This document shows, one piece after another, positions 1 through 5,080 of a stretch of 5,080 nucleotides of DNA. Under the pieces are notes generated by a model. It searched no databases and was not told the origin of the DNA. It saw only the letters and a list, made by a program, of their open reading frames with translations. The first letter of the stretch is position 1. Every line of letters begins with the position of its first letter. The translations under genes and the position numbers were made by a program. Source of the stretch: Gammaproteobacteria bacterium (lineage in GTDB: Bacteria; Pseudomonadota; Gammaproteobacteria; GCA-001735895); contig JAPUFZ010000117.1 in assembly GCA_027293245.1 (NCBI GenBank), forward strand, positions 1 to 5,080, written 5' to 3'.

Positions 1-1077
1 ACAAAATCGACCGATTCCTCGCTCATCGAAGACACTCAAATACCAGCGGCTGAAGTGGTAGAAGATCTGGTTGAAGACCAGGAGGATAAAGAACTGGATG
101 ACGATACCGAAGGCGATGATCACGCTACCATCGTCGAAGCCGGCGACGATAAAGAGGAAATTGAGAGTATTGAAGCTGAAGTCGCGAAACTAGACGAACG
201 ACGTAAGACCGATTCTCGAAGAAAGGTTAACTCTCGCCGTGCCGCCGACTCGGACCCCACCCAGCTTTATCTGAAAGAAATCGAAGTTTCACCGCTGCTG
301 ACCGCGGAAGAAGAAGTTTACTATTCACGTTTGTCTTTGAAGGGGGATGGCAAAGCACGTGATAAGATGATCGAGAGCAATCTAAGGCTCGTGGTCAAGA
401 TCGCCAGGCGTTATATGAACCGGGGACTGGCATTGCTGGATTTAATCGAAGAAGGAAACCTGGGGCTCATTCGCGCAGTCGAAAAATTCGATCCGGAGCG
501 CGGATTTCGATTTTCAACCTACGCAACCTGGTGGATAAGGCAGACCATAGAACGTGGTTTGATGAATCAGACGCGAACTATCCGCCTGCCGATTCACGTC
601 ATCAAGGAACTCAATACCTACCTTCGGGCCGCACGCAAACTAACCCAGCAACTGAATCGAGAAGCGACCGCAGACGACGTCGCTGAATTGCTTGGTAAAC
701 CGGTTAAGGATGTCGAAAAGATGTTTCGTCTGGCAGATCGAGTATCTTCAGTCGATATCCCCATGGGCGGCGACGGTGAGCGGCCATTACTGGACATAAT
801 CCCGGATGACAATAATCTGGATCCGTTTACCATCCTGCAGGACGAATCGGTAATCGATCATCTGGATAAATGGCTGGATGAACTGGATGCAAAACAGCGC
901 AATGTAGTGGTTCGGCGTTTCGGCTTGCGTAATTACCCGCGCGGTACGCTCGAAGAGGTAGGCCTGGAACTGGGCGTGACACGTGAGAGAGTTCGACAGA
1001 TACAAATGGATGCTTTACGTAAATTACGCCGCATACTCGAACGTAGCGGTTACTCCAGGGACGATACCATCGGCTAG
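1..1077 (+). CDS. rpoS: RNA polymerase sigma factor RpoS (sigma-38), 5'-truncated by window edge
   Basis: This is the stationary-phase and general stress sigma factor, which directs core RNA polymerase to stress promoters. The frame is open from base 1, so the gene starts off the window; 358 residues are visible (numbered from base 1) against about 330 for whole E. coli RpoS. Codons about 10-66 are strongly acidic. A basic patch at about 66-80 ([15 protein letters not shown]) follows. Region 1.2 starts at codon 85 ([11 protein letters not shown]). Region 2 covers about 123-199, with core-binding [19 protein letters not shown] and the region 2.3/2.4 run [14 protein letters not shown] ending in IRLPIH. 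Region 3 covers about 200-275. Region 4 covers about 278-346, with the helix-turn-helix [20 protein letters not shown]. The KELN segment (Lys202), equivalent to the E. coli Lys173 region used by RssB, is present, so regulated proteolysis is possible (inference). RpoS rather than RpoD is indicated by the lack of the long region 1.1 and non-conserved insert and by the close RpoS match throughout regions 2-4. The stop TAG lies inside a repeat. Confidence 0.96.
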   Translation, partial: TKSTDSSLIEDTQIPAAEVVEDLVEDQEDKELDDDTEGDDHATIVEAGDDKEEIESIEAEVAKLDERRKTDSRRKVNSRRAADSDPTQLYLKEIEVSPLLTAEEEVYYSRLSLKGDGKARDKMIESNLRLVVKIARRYMNRGLALLDLIEEGNLGLIRAVEKFDPERGFRFSTYATWWIRQTIERGLMNQTRTIRLPIHVIKELNTYLRAARKLTQQLNREATADDVAELLGKPVKDVEKMFRLADRVSSVDIPMGGDGERPLLDIIPDDNNLDPFTILQDESVIDHLDKWLDELDAKQRNVVVRRFGLRNYPRGTLEEVGLELGVTRERVRQIQMDALRKLRRILERSGYSRDDTIG

Positions 1078-1134
1078 CAGTCTGGGGCCATAGATTCCCT
1101 GAGAATGACTCGAACACTTAAGTGGAACAGACTG
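1073..1134 (+). repeat. Left copy of a dispersed repeat, containing the rpoS stop codon
   Basis: It begins with GCTAGCAGTCTG (1073-1084), which recurs exactly at 1555-1566 in the same orientation. Right after it comes GGGGCCATAGATTCCCTGAG (1084-1103), which resembles the block at 1603-1623 of the other copy with small indels. The left copy therefore looks like a version of the right one with about 36 bp deleted internally. CAGTCTG (1078-1084) is matched by an inverted CAGACTG at 1128-1134, and a perfect 10-bp palindrome CACTTAAGTG lies at 1115-1124. The element fills the gap between the convergent rpoS and Mth938 genes and could fold into a stem that limits read-through. No U-tract follows, so I do not call a Rho-independent terminator. 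A degenerate MITE or insertion-sequence end is the likeliest nature (inference). Confidence 0.45.
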
Positions 1135-1143
1135 TGCAGCCCG

Positions 1144-1515
1144 TTAGCCCAGTATGATAGCTGCGACGACTTCGCGATCCTCGGCCACGAGGATATTAAA
1201 TGTGCGGCATAGCGCCCCGGTATTCATTACCTCAAGACCAATACCCTGTTGGCCAAAAAAGGCAAAAATTACCGGGTTAGGAAACCTCTGTTGCTGGCCG
1301 GTACCCAGTAAAACCACGCTCGGATTCATATCGAGTACCGGTTGTAGACTGGACTCATCCAGATCATCGATCGATAGCACCGGCCAGGGACAGTGAATAG
1401 CCTGCGGAGACAATATCAGACTTTGCCGATAGGCCTGTTGGTTGACGACTACTTGTTCCGAGTCATAAGCTGAAATACTGTAACGACTGGTAATTCTATC
1501 TTCGGCGAGGGGCAT
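1144..1515 (-). CDS. Mth938/DUF498 domain protein (NDUFAF3-like)
   Basis: A 123-residue protein made of one Mth938-like (DUF498) domain. The family includes archaeal MTH938 and the mitochondrial complex I assembly factor NDUFAF3; its bacterial role is not established. Visible family marks are VVVNQQAYRQSLILSP (about 22-37), WPV (44-46), LLGTGQQQRFP (69-79) and the C-terminal signature GLEVMNTGALCRTFNILVAE (93-112) with Cys103. There is no signal peptide or membrane segment, so it is probably cytoplasmic. I chose ATG at 1515 because the usual spacing from the start to the I-x-x-Y motif (Tyr17) is then kept. A GTG at 1539 would add MLFIYSVP, which is unlike the family. Neither start has a good Shine-Dalgarno. 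The gene converges on rpoS (66 bp apart), diverges from hom, and lies between two repeat copies. Family assignment is firm; the start is moderately sure. Confidence 0.85.
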   Translation of the reverse strand: MPLAEDRITSRYSISAYDSEQVVVNQQAYRQSLILSPQAIHCPWPVLSIDDLDESSLQPVLDMNPSVVLLGTGQQQRFPNPVIFAFFGQQGIGLEVMNTGALCRTFNILVAEDREVVAAIILG

Positions 1516-1554
1516 AGGTACAGAATAAATGAAAAGCACGAGCTGATCAATTCA

Positions 1555-1669
1555 GCTAGCAGTCTGTCGGACTTAGGGAATTGTAGCGAGCATGGTGGGA
1601 GCGTGGCCCATATTTCCCCTGAGCTTATTCACATGGATGTGATGTATGCAATTAATGCAGCGGTCCGAC
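1555..1669 (+). repeat. Right copy of the dispersed repeat, upstream of hom
   Basis: It opens with GCTAGCAGTCTG (1555-1566), identical to 1073-1084, and continues TCGGACTTAGGG. The later block GTGGCCCATATTTCCCC followed by TGAG (1603-1623) matches the left copy at 1084-1103 with small indels. GTCGGAC (1566-1572) is mirrored by GTCCGAC (1663-1669), which I take as tentative outer ends of an element of about 100 bp. A near-palindrome CACAT-gg-ATGTG (1630-1641) sits where the left copy has CACTTAAGTG. No transposase is present, so if mobile it would be a non-autonomous or decayed element. The exact borders are uncertain. Confidence 0.4.
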
Positions 1670-1687
1670 GTATCGGAGCATTTACTT

Positions 1688-1713
1688 GCCCGCCCTTCAT
1701 GCAACATGCGGGC
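1688..1713. other. GC-rich imperfect hairpin upstream of hom promoter
   Basis: GCCCG (1688-1692) pairs with CGGGC (1709-1713), and CAT (1698-1700) pairs with ATG (1706-1708) around the loop GCAAC; CCCTT (1693-1697) bulges on one side. It ends 12 bp before the hom -35 hexamer. No run of T follows on either strand, so it is not a typical Rho-independent terminator. It may be part of the repeat, an operator, or chance. Confidence 0.25.
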
Positions 1714-1725
1714 TGATTGTTCGCA

Positions 1726-1754
1726 TTGACACTTGGGTGTACATTACTTATCGT
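1726..1754 (+). promoter_or_regulatory. Predicted sigma70-type promoter of hom
   Basis: A perfect -35 hexamer TTGACA (1726-1731) is followed after 17 bp by the -10-like TATCGT (1749-1754, four of six consensus bases). Transcription would start near 1761 and give a leader of about 40 nt before the TTG start at 1801. I saw no leader peptide or attenuator in this short leader. Confidence 0.5.
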
Positions 1755-1788
1755 TGCGCGTTCGAAAATCCCCCTGTTATCTGAGCCT

Positions 1789-1793
1789 GGAGA
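1789..1793 (+). promoter_or_regulatory. Shine-Dalgarno that fixes the hom start
   Basis: GGAGA lies 7 nt before TTG at 1801. It supports the TTG start, which gives the N-terminus MKPVKLGLIG seen in related homoserine dehydrogenases. The only nearby ATG (1793) runs straight into TAA. Confidence 0.7.
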
Positions 1794-1800
1794 TGTAAAA

Positions 1801-3117
1801 TTGAAACCGGTAAAACTAGGTTTAATTGGTGTCGGCACGGTTGGTACCAGCACCGCTCGGGTGTTAAACAATAATGCCAGCGAAATTGCGCGCCGGGCAG
1901 GCCGCAACATCGAAATTGTGCATGCATCACGCAGGAACATGAGCAATGGATTGCCGGTGGAAATTGAAGGTATTCCATTAACAGCCGACCCCTTTGAAGT
2001 AGTTAATAATCCCGAGATAGATATCGTAATCGAGCTCATCGGTGGCTACCACCCCGCACTCGAACTGGTGCTGCGAGCGATCGAAAATGGCAAACACGTG
2101 GTGACGGCGAACAAGGCTTTAATCGCATTGCATGGTAATGAAATATTCGCGGCGGCAGAGGCAAAAGGTGTAAACGTGGTGTTTGAAGCCGCAGTCGCGG
2201 GTGGCATACCGATCATTAAGGCGATACGCGAGGGCCTGAGTGCGAATCATATCCAGTGGCTGGCTGGAATCATTAATGGCACCGGTAATTTCATCCTGAC
2301 CGAAATGCGAGATAAAGGCAGGGACTTTGCCAGCGCCCTACGGGAGGCGCAGGCGCTGGGTTACGCTGAAGCCGATCCGGCCTTTGACGTTGAAGGTATC
2401 GATGCTGCGCATAAGCTCTGCATATTGGCATCACTTGCGTTTGGAATTCCGTTAAAATTTGATGCTGTTTATACCGAGGGCATAGCCGGCATAACCACCG
2501 AGGATCTGGTTTATGCTGGCCAGTTGGGGTACCGTATCAAGCATCTGGGGATTGCGCGGCGCACCGACCAGGGTATTGAAATGCGGGTGCATCCGACCTT
2601 AATCCCCGACAGGCGATTGATCGCCAATGTCGATGGTGTCATGAATGCTGTGCTGGTTATGGCAGATAAACTCGGGCCCTCGCTATATTACGGTGCAGGA
2701 GCGGGCGCCGATCCGACTGCCTCGGCCGTAATCGCTGATATTATCGATGTCGCCCGCACCATTACTACCGATCCACAGAATCGTGTCCCACACCTGGCGT
2801 TTCAGGCCGACCAAATTGTTGATATACCGGTATTGCCGATTGAGCAGATTTCGACGGCTTACTATTTACGCCTGCGAGTGGACGATATTCCGGGTGTAAT
2901 GGCTGACATAACCCGGATCATGGGCGAGAGCGATATATCGATAGAAGCTATTCTTCAAAAGGAACCCGATGCTGGAGTCGAGCAGGCGACCATCATCATG
3001 TTGACGCAGAAAATCCGGGAAATGCAGATGAATCAGGCAATCGATAAAATTCGTGTGCTTGATACCGTGCACGGAGAGATTCACCGAATACGGGTAGAAT
3101 CTCTCGACGTCGATTAA
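1801..3117 (+). CDS. hom: Homoserine dehydrogenase (monofunctional, ACT domain)
   Basis: Catalyses NAD(P)H-dependent reduction of L-aspartate 4-semialdehyde to L-homoserine in the cytoplasm, the branch step to threonine and methionine. The 438-residue length fits the Pseudomonas-type enzyme (about 434). The Rossmann nucleotide-binding loop GVGTVG is at residues 10-15. TANKALIA carries Lys105. The catalytic core GYAEADPAFDVEGIDAAHKL (187-206) shows Glu190, Asp196, Asp201 and Lys205, spaced like Glu208, Asp214, Asp219 and Lys223 of the yeast enzyme. A C-terminal ACT domain (about 354-435, from YYLRLRVDDIPGVMADI) suggests allosteric control by threonine, as known for the family. There is no aspartokinase domain. 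The start is TTG with a good Shine-Dalgarno; an in-frame TTG at 1717 would add 28 residues but lies upstream of the predicted promoter. Its 3' end faces thrC across 7 nt, and a hairpin lies within its last codons. Confidence 0.97.
   Translation: MKPVKLGLIGVGTVGTSTARVLNNNASEIARRAGRNIEIVHASRRNMSNGLPVEIEGIPLTADPFEVVNNPEIDIVIELIGGYHPALELVLRAIENGKHVVTANKALIALHGNEIFAAAEAKGVNVVFEAAVAGGIPIIKAIREGLSANHIQWLAGIINGTGNFILTEMRDKGRDFASALREAQALGYAEADPAFDVEGIDAAHKLCILASLAFGIPLKFDAVYTEGIAGITTEDLVYAGQLGYRIKHLGIARRTDQGIEMRVHPTLIPDRRLIANVDGVMNAVLVMADKLGPSLYYGAGAGADPTASAVIADIIDVARTITTDPQNRVPHLAFQADQIVDIPVLPIEQISTAYYLRLRVDDIPGVMADITRIMGESDISIEAILQKEPDAGVEQATIIMLTQKIREMQMNQAIDKIRVLDTVHGEIHRIRVESLDVD
3074..3105. terminator. 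Perfect 9-bp hairpin in the hom 3' end, possible transcript end for hom/thrC
   Basis: GAGAGATTC (3074-3082) pairs exactly with GAATCTCTC (3097-3105). Inside, ACC (3083-3085) can pair with GGT (3093-3095), leaving a 7-nt loop and a bulged A. It lies within the final codons of hom, 9 nt before the stop codon, and just beyond the thrC stop on the other strand. Being symmetric, it could form in both convergent transcripts. Neither strand has a U-tract after it, so if it ends or protects RNA it would do so as a stabilising or pausing stem. The stem also codes for part of the ACT domain. Confidence 0.35.
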
Positions 3118-3124
3118 TCAGTCT

Positions 3125-4609
3125 CTATTCCCGGTCGCAACCAACAAAGCGCATAACTTCAGCCTCGATATCCGCTATGTCGATCACCGCATCGTGGCAG
3201 ACTGGCCTGGTAAAAAGCGCCCGAATAACTTCGGGTACTTCAATTCCAGCCGCGTGTTCAATTGATTCGAGTGCCAGTTGATCCGGGTTACCTGCGTTGC
3301 CGGTTATCGCCTCATCGATCACGGGTGAAAACTTGGTCCATTCCGCGGTTGAATAAACGATAGTCACCAGCGACTTCGGCGTGTGAAATTCCCATGATTT
3401 AAGGCAGGTAGCAGTATGCGGGTCGATTAGATAGCCAGCTTCGAAGGTTTGGCGTATATAGGCCATGCCCTCTTCGTCGGTACAGTAATCGGCTGCAAAA
3501 ATTTCCTGGATTTGCCTGCTTTCCGCGGTATCGAGCTGGTAGCATTGGTTTTCGTCGAGCTGTTGCATTAACTGACGGGTACGTTGTGGTCCAAATAGGT
3601 CAAATAATACGCGTTCGACATTGGATGATTTGAGAATATCCATGGCGGGGGAGGTCGTCGAAATCAGCGGCTTGTCACCGATATTGTAGCACCCGGTATT
3701 GATCCATTCGGTAAGCACATTGTTGGCATTTGACGAAATCATAATGCGCTCCACCGGCAGGCCCATTTTACGAGCATAGTAAGCGCCAAGCGCATTGCCG
3801 AAATTACCGCTAGGGACATTCAGATACACCTTTTCACCCAGCGAAATTGCTGATTGTCGTACCAGTTCCAGGTAAGAATGAACGTGATAGATGATCTGGA
3901 ATAGAATACGACCAAAATTTACCGAATTAGCCGCTGATAGTAAGATCCCTCGCGCCTGCAATTGTTGTTTGAATGACGGGGAGGCCAGCATCGATTTGAG
4001 GGCTGACTGGGTATCGTCAAAATTCCCGTCGATACCGATTACTTTCAGATTGCCGGCAGATTCCGTGACCATTTGCAGGCGCTGTACGTCAGAGGTGCCA
4101 CCTTTAGGATAGAGACAGACGAGACGAATATTATCCCGGTTTTTGAAAGTTTCGAGAGCCGCGGGACCGGTATCACCACTGGTGGCCGTGAGTATCAGGT
4201 ATTGTTGATCCTGCCGTTGTGCCAGTCTGGAGAGCAACAGACCAAAGGGTTGTAGTGCTATATCCTTAAATGCGCGAGTGGGGCCGTGGTAGAGTTCGCT
4301 GATATAAAGATTGTCGTGTAACCTGACCACTGGAACCGGGTTTTCGCTATCGTCAAAAGTATCGTATAAATCGACTGCCTTTTGTAGGATGTTCGAATCA
4401 ACATCGATGCCTAGCAATGCAATCAGTGACAATGCCAGCGACTTGTAGGGTGCGGAAAGCTGGCTTTTGAGAAATTCCTGGTCGAGTTGAGGTAATGTTT
4501 CCGGGCTGTAAATACCCCCAAACGAAGCGATTGGGGATAAAATAGCCTCGCAGAAGCCTACCGACTCGGCGTGACTAGCATCGTTACCACGTGTTTCTAC
4601 AAAGCGCAT
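3125..4609 (-). CDS. thrC: Threonine synthase (PLP-dependent)
   Basis: Converts O-phospho-L-homoserine and water to L-threonine and phosphate, the last step of threonine synthesis, in the cytoplasm. The 494-residue protein is the long fungal/proteobacterial form. The N-terminal family motif is MRFVETRG with GGIYSPETLP (31-40). The PLP lysine is Lys115 in ELYHGPTRAFKDIALQ (105-120). SGDTG is at 144-148, the glycine-rich PLP phosphate loop PSGNFGNALGAYY at 266-278, SPAMDILKSSNVERVLFDLFG (320-340) and STAEWTKFSP (420-429) follow. All key residues are present. ATG at 4609 has AAGGA 4 nt upstream, slightly close but convincing. Several long stretches read like Campylobacter/Helicobacter ThrC rather than Pseudomonas ThrC (from memory of the family). 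It converges on hom, so the two are not an operon; homoserine kinase is not in view. Confidence 0.97.
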   Translation of the reverse strand: MRFVETRGNDASHAESVGFCEAILSPIASFGGIYSPETLPQLDQEFLKSQLSAPYKSLALSLIALLGIDVDSNILQKAVDLYDTFDDSENPVPVVRLHDNLYISELYHGPTRAFKDIALQPFGLLLSRLAQRQDQQYLILTATSGDTGPAALETFKNRDNIRLVCLYPKGGTSDVQRLQMVTESAGNLKVIGIDGNFDDTQSALKSMLASPSFKQQLQARGILLSAANSVNFGRILFQIIYHVHSYLELVRQSAISLGEKVYLNVPSGNFGNALGAYYARKMGLPVERIMISSNANNVLTEWINTGCYNIGDKPLISTTSPAMDILKSSNVERVLFDLFGPQRTRQLMQQLDENQCYQLDTAESRQIQEIFAADYCTDEEGMAYIRQTFEAGYLIDPHTATCLKSWEFHTPKSLVTIVYSTAEWTKFSPVIDEAITGNAGNPDQLALESIEHAAGIEVPEVIRALFTRPVCHDAVIDIADIEAEVMRFVGCDRE

Positions 4610-4669
4610 AGTGTCCTTAATCTTTCAGAATAGCCGGTGGATTGATTGTTGCCGAACACAAAAAACGGA

Positions 4670-4697
4670 ATTATAACCGAGCAGATAACGCGAACAA
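4670..4697 (-). promoter_or_regulatory. Predicted sigma70-type promoter of thrC
   Basis: On the - strand a perfect -10 TATAAT (4675-4670) is preceded by TTGTTC (4697-4692) at a 16-bp spacing. The -35 matches only three of six bases. Transcription would start near 4663 and give a leader of about 54 nt. No threonine-rich leader peptide or attenuator was visible in that leader. Confidence 0.5.
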
Positions 4698-4755
4698 CCT
4701 GTTTTCACCTGTTGCTGATCGAGGAAATCGAATTCTTGAGTAATATTTCCTGCTT

Positions 4756-4776
4756 TTGGCTTCTACTTGAAGCCAA
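4756..4776. other. Perfect 8-bp intergenic hairpin
   Basis: TTGGCTTC (4756-4763) pairs exactly with GAAGCCAA (4769-4776) around the loop TACTT. It lies between the divergent thrC and rlmN promoters. No T-run follows on either strand, so it is not an obvious terminator. It could be an operator dyad, part of an rlmN leader if transcription starts upstream, or a repeat. Confidence 0.4.
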
Positions 4777-4783
4777 TAGTGCG

Positions 4784-4789
4784 TAAAAT
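4784..4789 (+). promoter_or_regulatory. Candidate -10 element for rlmN
   Basis: TAAAAT matches five of six bases of the consensus -10. A TG dinucleotide lies two bases further upstream than an extended -10 needs, and no good -35 is found at 16-18 bp. A second option is TTGATA (4810-4815) with ACTATT (4833-4838) at 17 bp. The GGTC-N4-GACC dyad at 4791-4802 would sit near the start point. Confidence 0.25.
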
Positions 4790-4843
4790 CGGTCGATTGA
4801 CCAGGTTGATTGATATCCGCCTGCCTATTTCAACTATTGCTTG

Positions 4844-4880
4844 CCAGGTAAAGCCTGAAAGTACCTGGTACCAAAACCAG
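4844..4880 (+). promoter_or_regulatory. Overlapping inverted repeats in the rlmN leader
   Basis: CCAGGTA (4844-4850) pairs exactly with TACCTGG (4862-4868) around an 11-nt loop. CTGGT (4865-4869) can instead pair with ACCAG (4876-4880). The two stems share bases 4865-4868 and cannot form together. The second ends 12 nt before the rlmN ATG, next to its weak ribosome-binding site (GAGA at 4885-4888). Regulation is only a possibility. Confidence 0.25.
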
Positions 4881-4892
4881 TCCCGAGACCCG

Positions 4893-5080
4893 ATGTCCAC
4901 GACCGATAAAATTAACCTGCTGAATCTGAACCGTGCCGGGCTGGAAACATTTTTCGTTGAAATGGGTGAAAAACCGTTTCGTGCGAAGCAGTTAATGCAA
5001 TGGGTTCATCAGCGCGGTGTGGTCGATTTCTCGAAAATGACCGACATCTCGAAGTCTTTGCGTGAAACCCTGGGTCGCAA
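4893..5080 (+). CDS. rlmN: Dual-specificity 23S rRNA/tRNA adenine-C2 methyltransferase RlmN, 3'-truncated by window edge
   Basis: RlmN is a radical SAM enzyme that methylates C2 of A2503 in 23S rRNA and A37 of some tRNAs, affecting ribosome fidelity. Only the first 62 codons are visible. They match the N-terminal accessory domain: [20 protein letters not shown] (6-25), then [16 protein letters not shown] (25-40) and [15 protein letters not shown] (46-60). The radical SAM CxxxCxxC motif would lie beyond the edge and cannot be checked. ATG at 4893 gives the usual short lead-in before LLxLNR, though its ribosome-binding site is weak (GAGA). The frame is open for some way upstream, but without family resemblance. 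It is divergent from thrC. Confidence 0.93.
   Translation, partial: MSTTDKINLLNLNRAGLETFFVEMGEKPFRAKQLMQWVHQRGVVDFSKMTDISKSLRETLGR

Larger units (their letters stand above)
1516..1800. other. Intergenic region between Mth938 gene and hom
   Basis: This 285-bp non-coding stretch separates divergent genes. From left to right it holds an inverted repeat AGCTGA-tcaat-TCAGCT (1541-1557), a right repeat copy (1555-1669), a GC-rich hairpin (1688-1713), the hom promoter (1726-1754) and the hom Shine-Dalgarno (1789-1793). On the - strand a small Cys/His-rich open frame (1573-1707) lies mostly inside the repeat; it has no Shine-Dalgarno and I do not call it a gene. No convincing promoter for the Mth938 gene was found. 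The best -10-like hexamer on its strand is TACAAT (1585-1580), without a matching -35. Confidence 0.6.
4610..4892. other. Divergent intergenic region thrC / rlmN
   Basis: This 283-bp region holds the thrC Shine-Dalgarno (AAGGA, 4614-4618) and promoter (4670-4697). It then has an 8-bp hairpin (4756-4776), a TAAAAT -10-like hexamer on the + strand (4784-4789), a GGTC-gatt-GACC dyad (4791-4802), an FNR-like partial box TTGAT-tgat-ATCcg (4806-4819) and inverted repeats just before rlmN (4844-4880). No open frame of gene quality lies here. Confidence 0.6.

Noticed and set aside
55..57. GTG as the start of rpoS
   Set aside because: The frame is open without a stop to base 1, continues with the same acidic composition, and no Shine-Dalgarno precedes this GTG. 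The gene most likely starts outside the window.
1078..1143. Rho-independent terminator after rpoS
   Set aside because: The CAGTCTG/CAGACTG arms are 43 nt apart and no T-run follows on either strand; better explained as repeat structure.
1516..1539. GTG start at 1539 for the Mth938 gene (131 residues)
   Set aside because: The extra MLFIYSVP is unlike the family N-terminus, and there is no ribosome-binding site. ATG at 1515 restores the usual spacing, though 1539 cannot be fully excluded.
1633..1716. 27-codon + strand frame (ATG 1633 to TGA 1716)
   Set aside because: No Shine-Dalgarno, no recognisable family, and it lies opposite the Cys/His-rich frame and partly in the repeat. Too short to support as a leader peptide, since the hom promoter lies downstream of it.
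1717..1800. N-terminal extension of Hom from TTG at 1717
   Set aside because: It would begin upstream of the predicted promoter, has no Shine-Dalgarno, and adds a hydrophobic segment foreign to this cytosolic enzyme. TTG at 1801 has GGAGA and the family N-terminus.
1629..2039. 136-codon - strand frame over the start of hom
   Set aside because: Overlaps the firmly identified hom gene in antisense, with no family resemblance; a shadow frame.
3112..3119. GATTAATC palindrome over the hom stop
   Set aside because: An 8-bp AT-rich palindrome is expected by chance and has no T-run; not called as a site.

Overview
The window reads as ordinary chromosomal DNA of a gammaproteobacterium with moderate GC. 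It has an RpoS-type sigma factor, a monofunctional homoserine dehydrogenase of the Pseudomonas type (catalytic region plus ACT domain, no fused aspartokinase), a PLP-dependent threonine synthase, and the start of rlmN. The gene set and protein similarities suggest a free-living or environmental lineage rather than an enteric one, but species cannot be told from this sequence.

Layout, left to right. (1) The body and 3' end of rpoS on the + strand; its true start lies off the left edge. (2) A short gene on the - strand for an Mth938/DUF498 (NDUFAF3-like) protein, tail to tail with rpoS. Two related non-coding repeat copies flank it, and the left copy contains the rpoS stop codon. (3) A 285-bp region between the divergent Mth938 gene and hom, holding the right repeat copy, a GC-rich hairpin and a good sigma70-type promoter for hom. 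(4) hom on the + strand, starting at TTG behind a clear Shine-Dalgarno. (5) thrC on the - strand, converging on hom with only 7 nt between the two stop codons. (6) A 283-bp divergent regulatory region with a thrC promoter (perfect TATAAT), an 8-bp hairpin and weaker signals for rlmN. (7) The first 62 codons of rlmN on the + strand, cut by the right edge.

Hom and ThrC act in the same pathway. Hom reduces aspartate semialdehyde to homoserine, and ThrC converts O-phosphohomoserine to threonine; homoserine kinase is not in this window. In many gammaproteobacteria hom and thrC are co-directional. Here thrC is inverted, and its protein resembles the Campylobacter/Helicobacter form of ThrC more than the Pseudomonas form, which suggests replacement or rearrangement at this locus. 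RpoS and RlmN are unrelated housekeeping or regulatory functions.

I found no phage, CRISPR, toxin-antitoxin, defence or biosynthetic system. The points most worth a second look are the repeat pair around the Mth938 gene (with the rpoS stop inside one copy), the inverted and possibly foreign thrC, and the long charged N-terminal region of RpoS.
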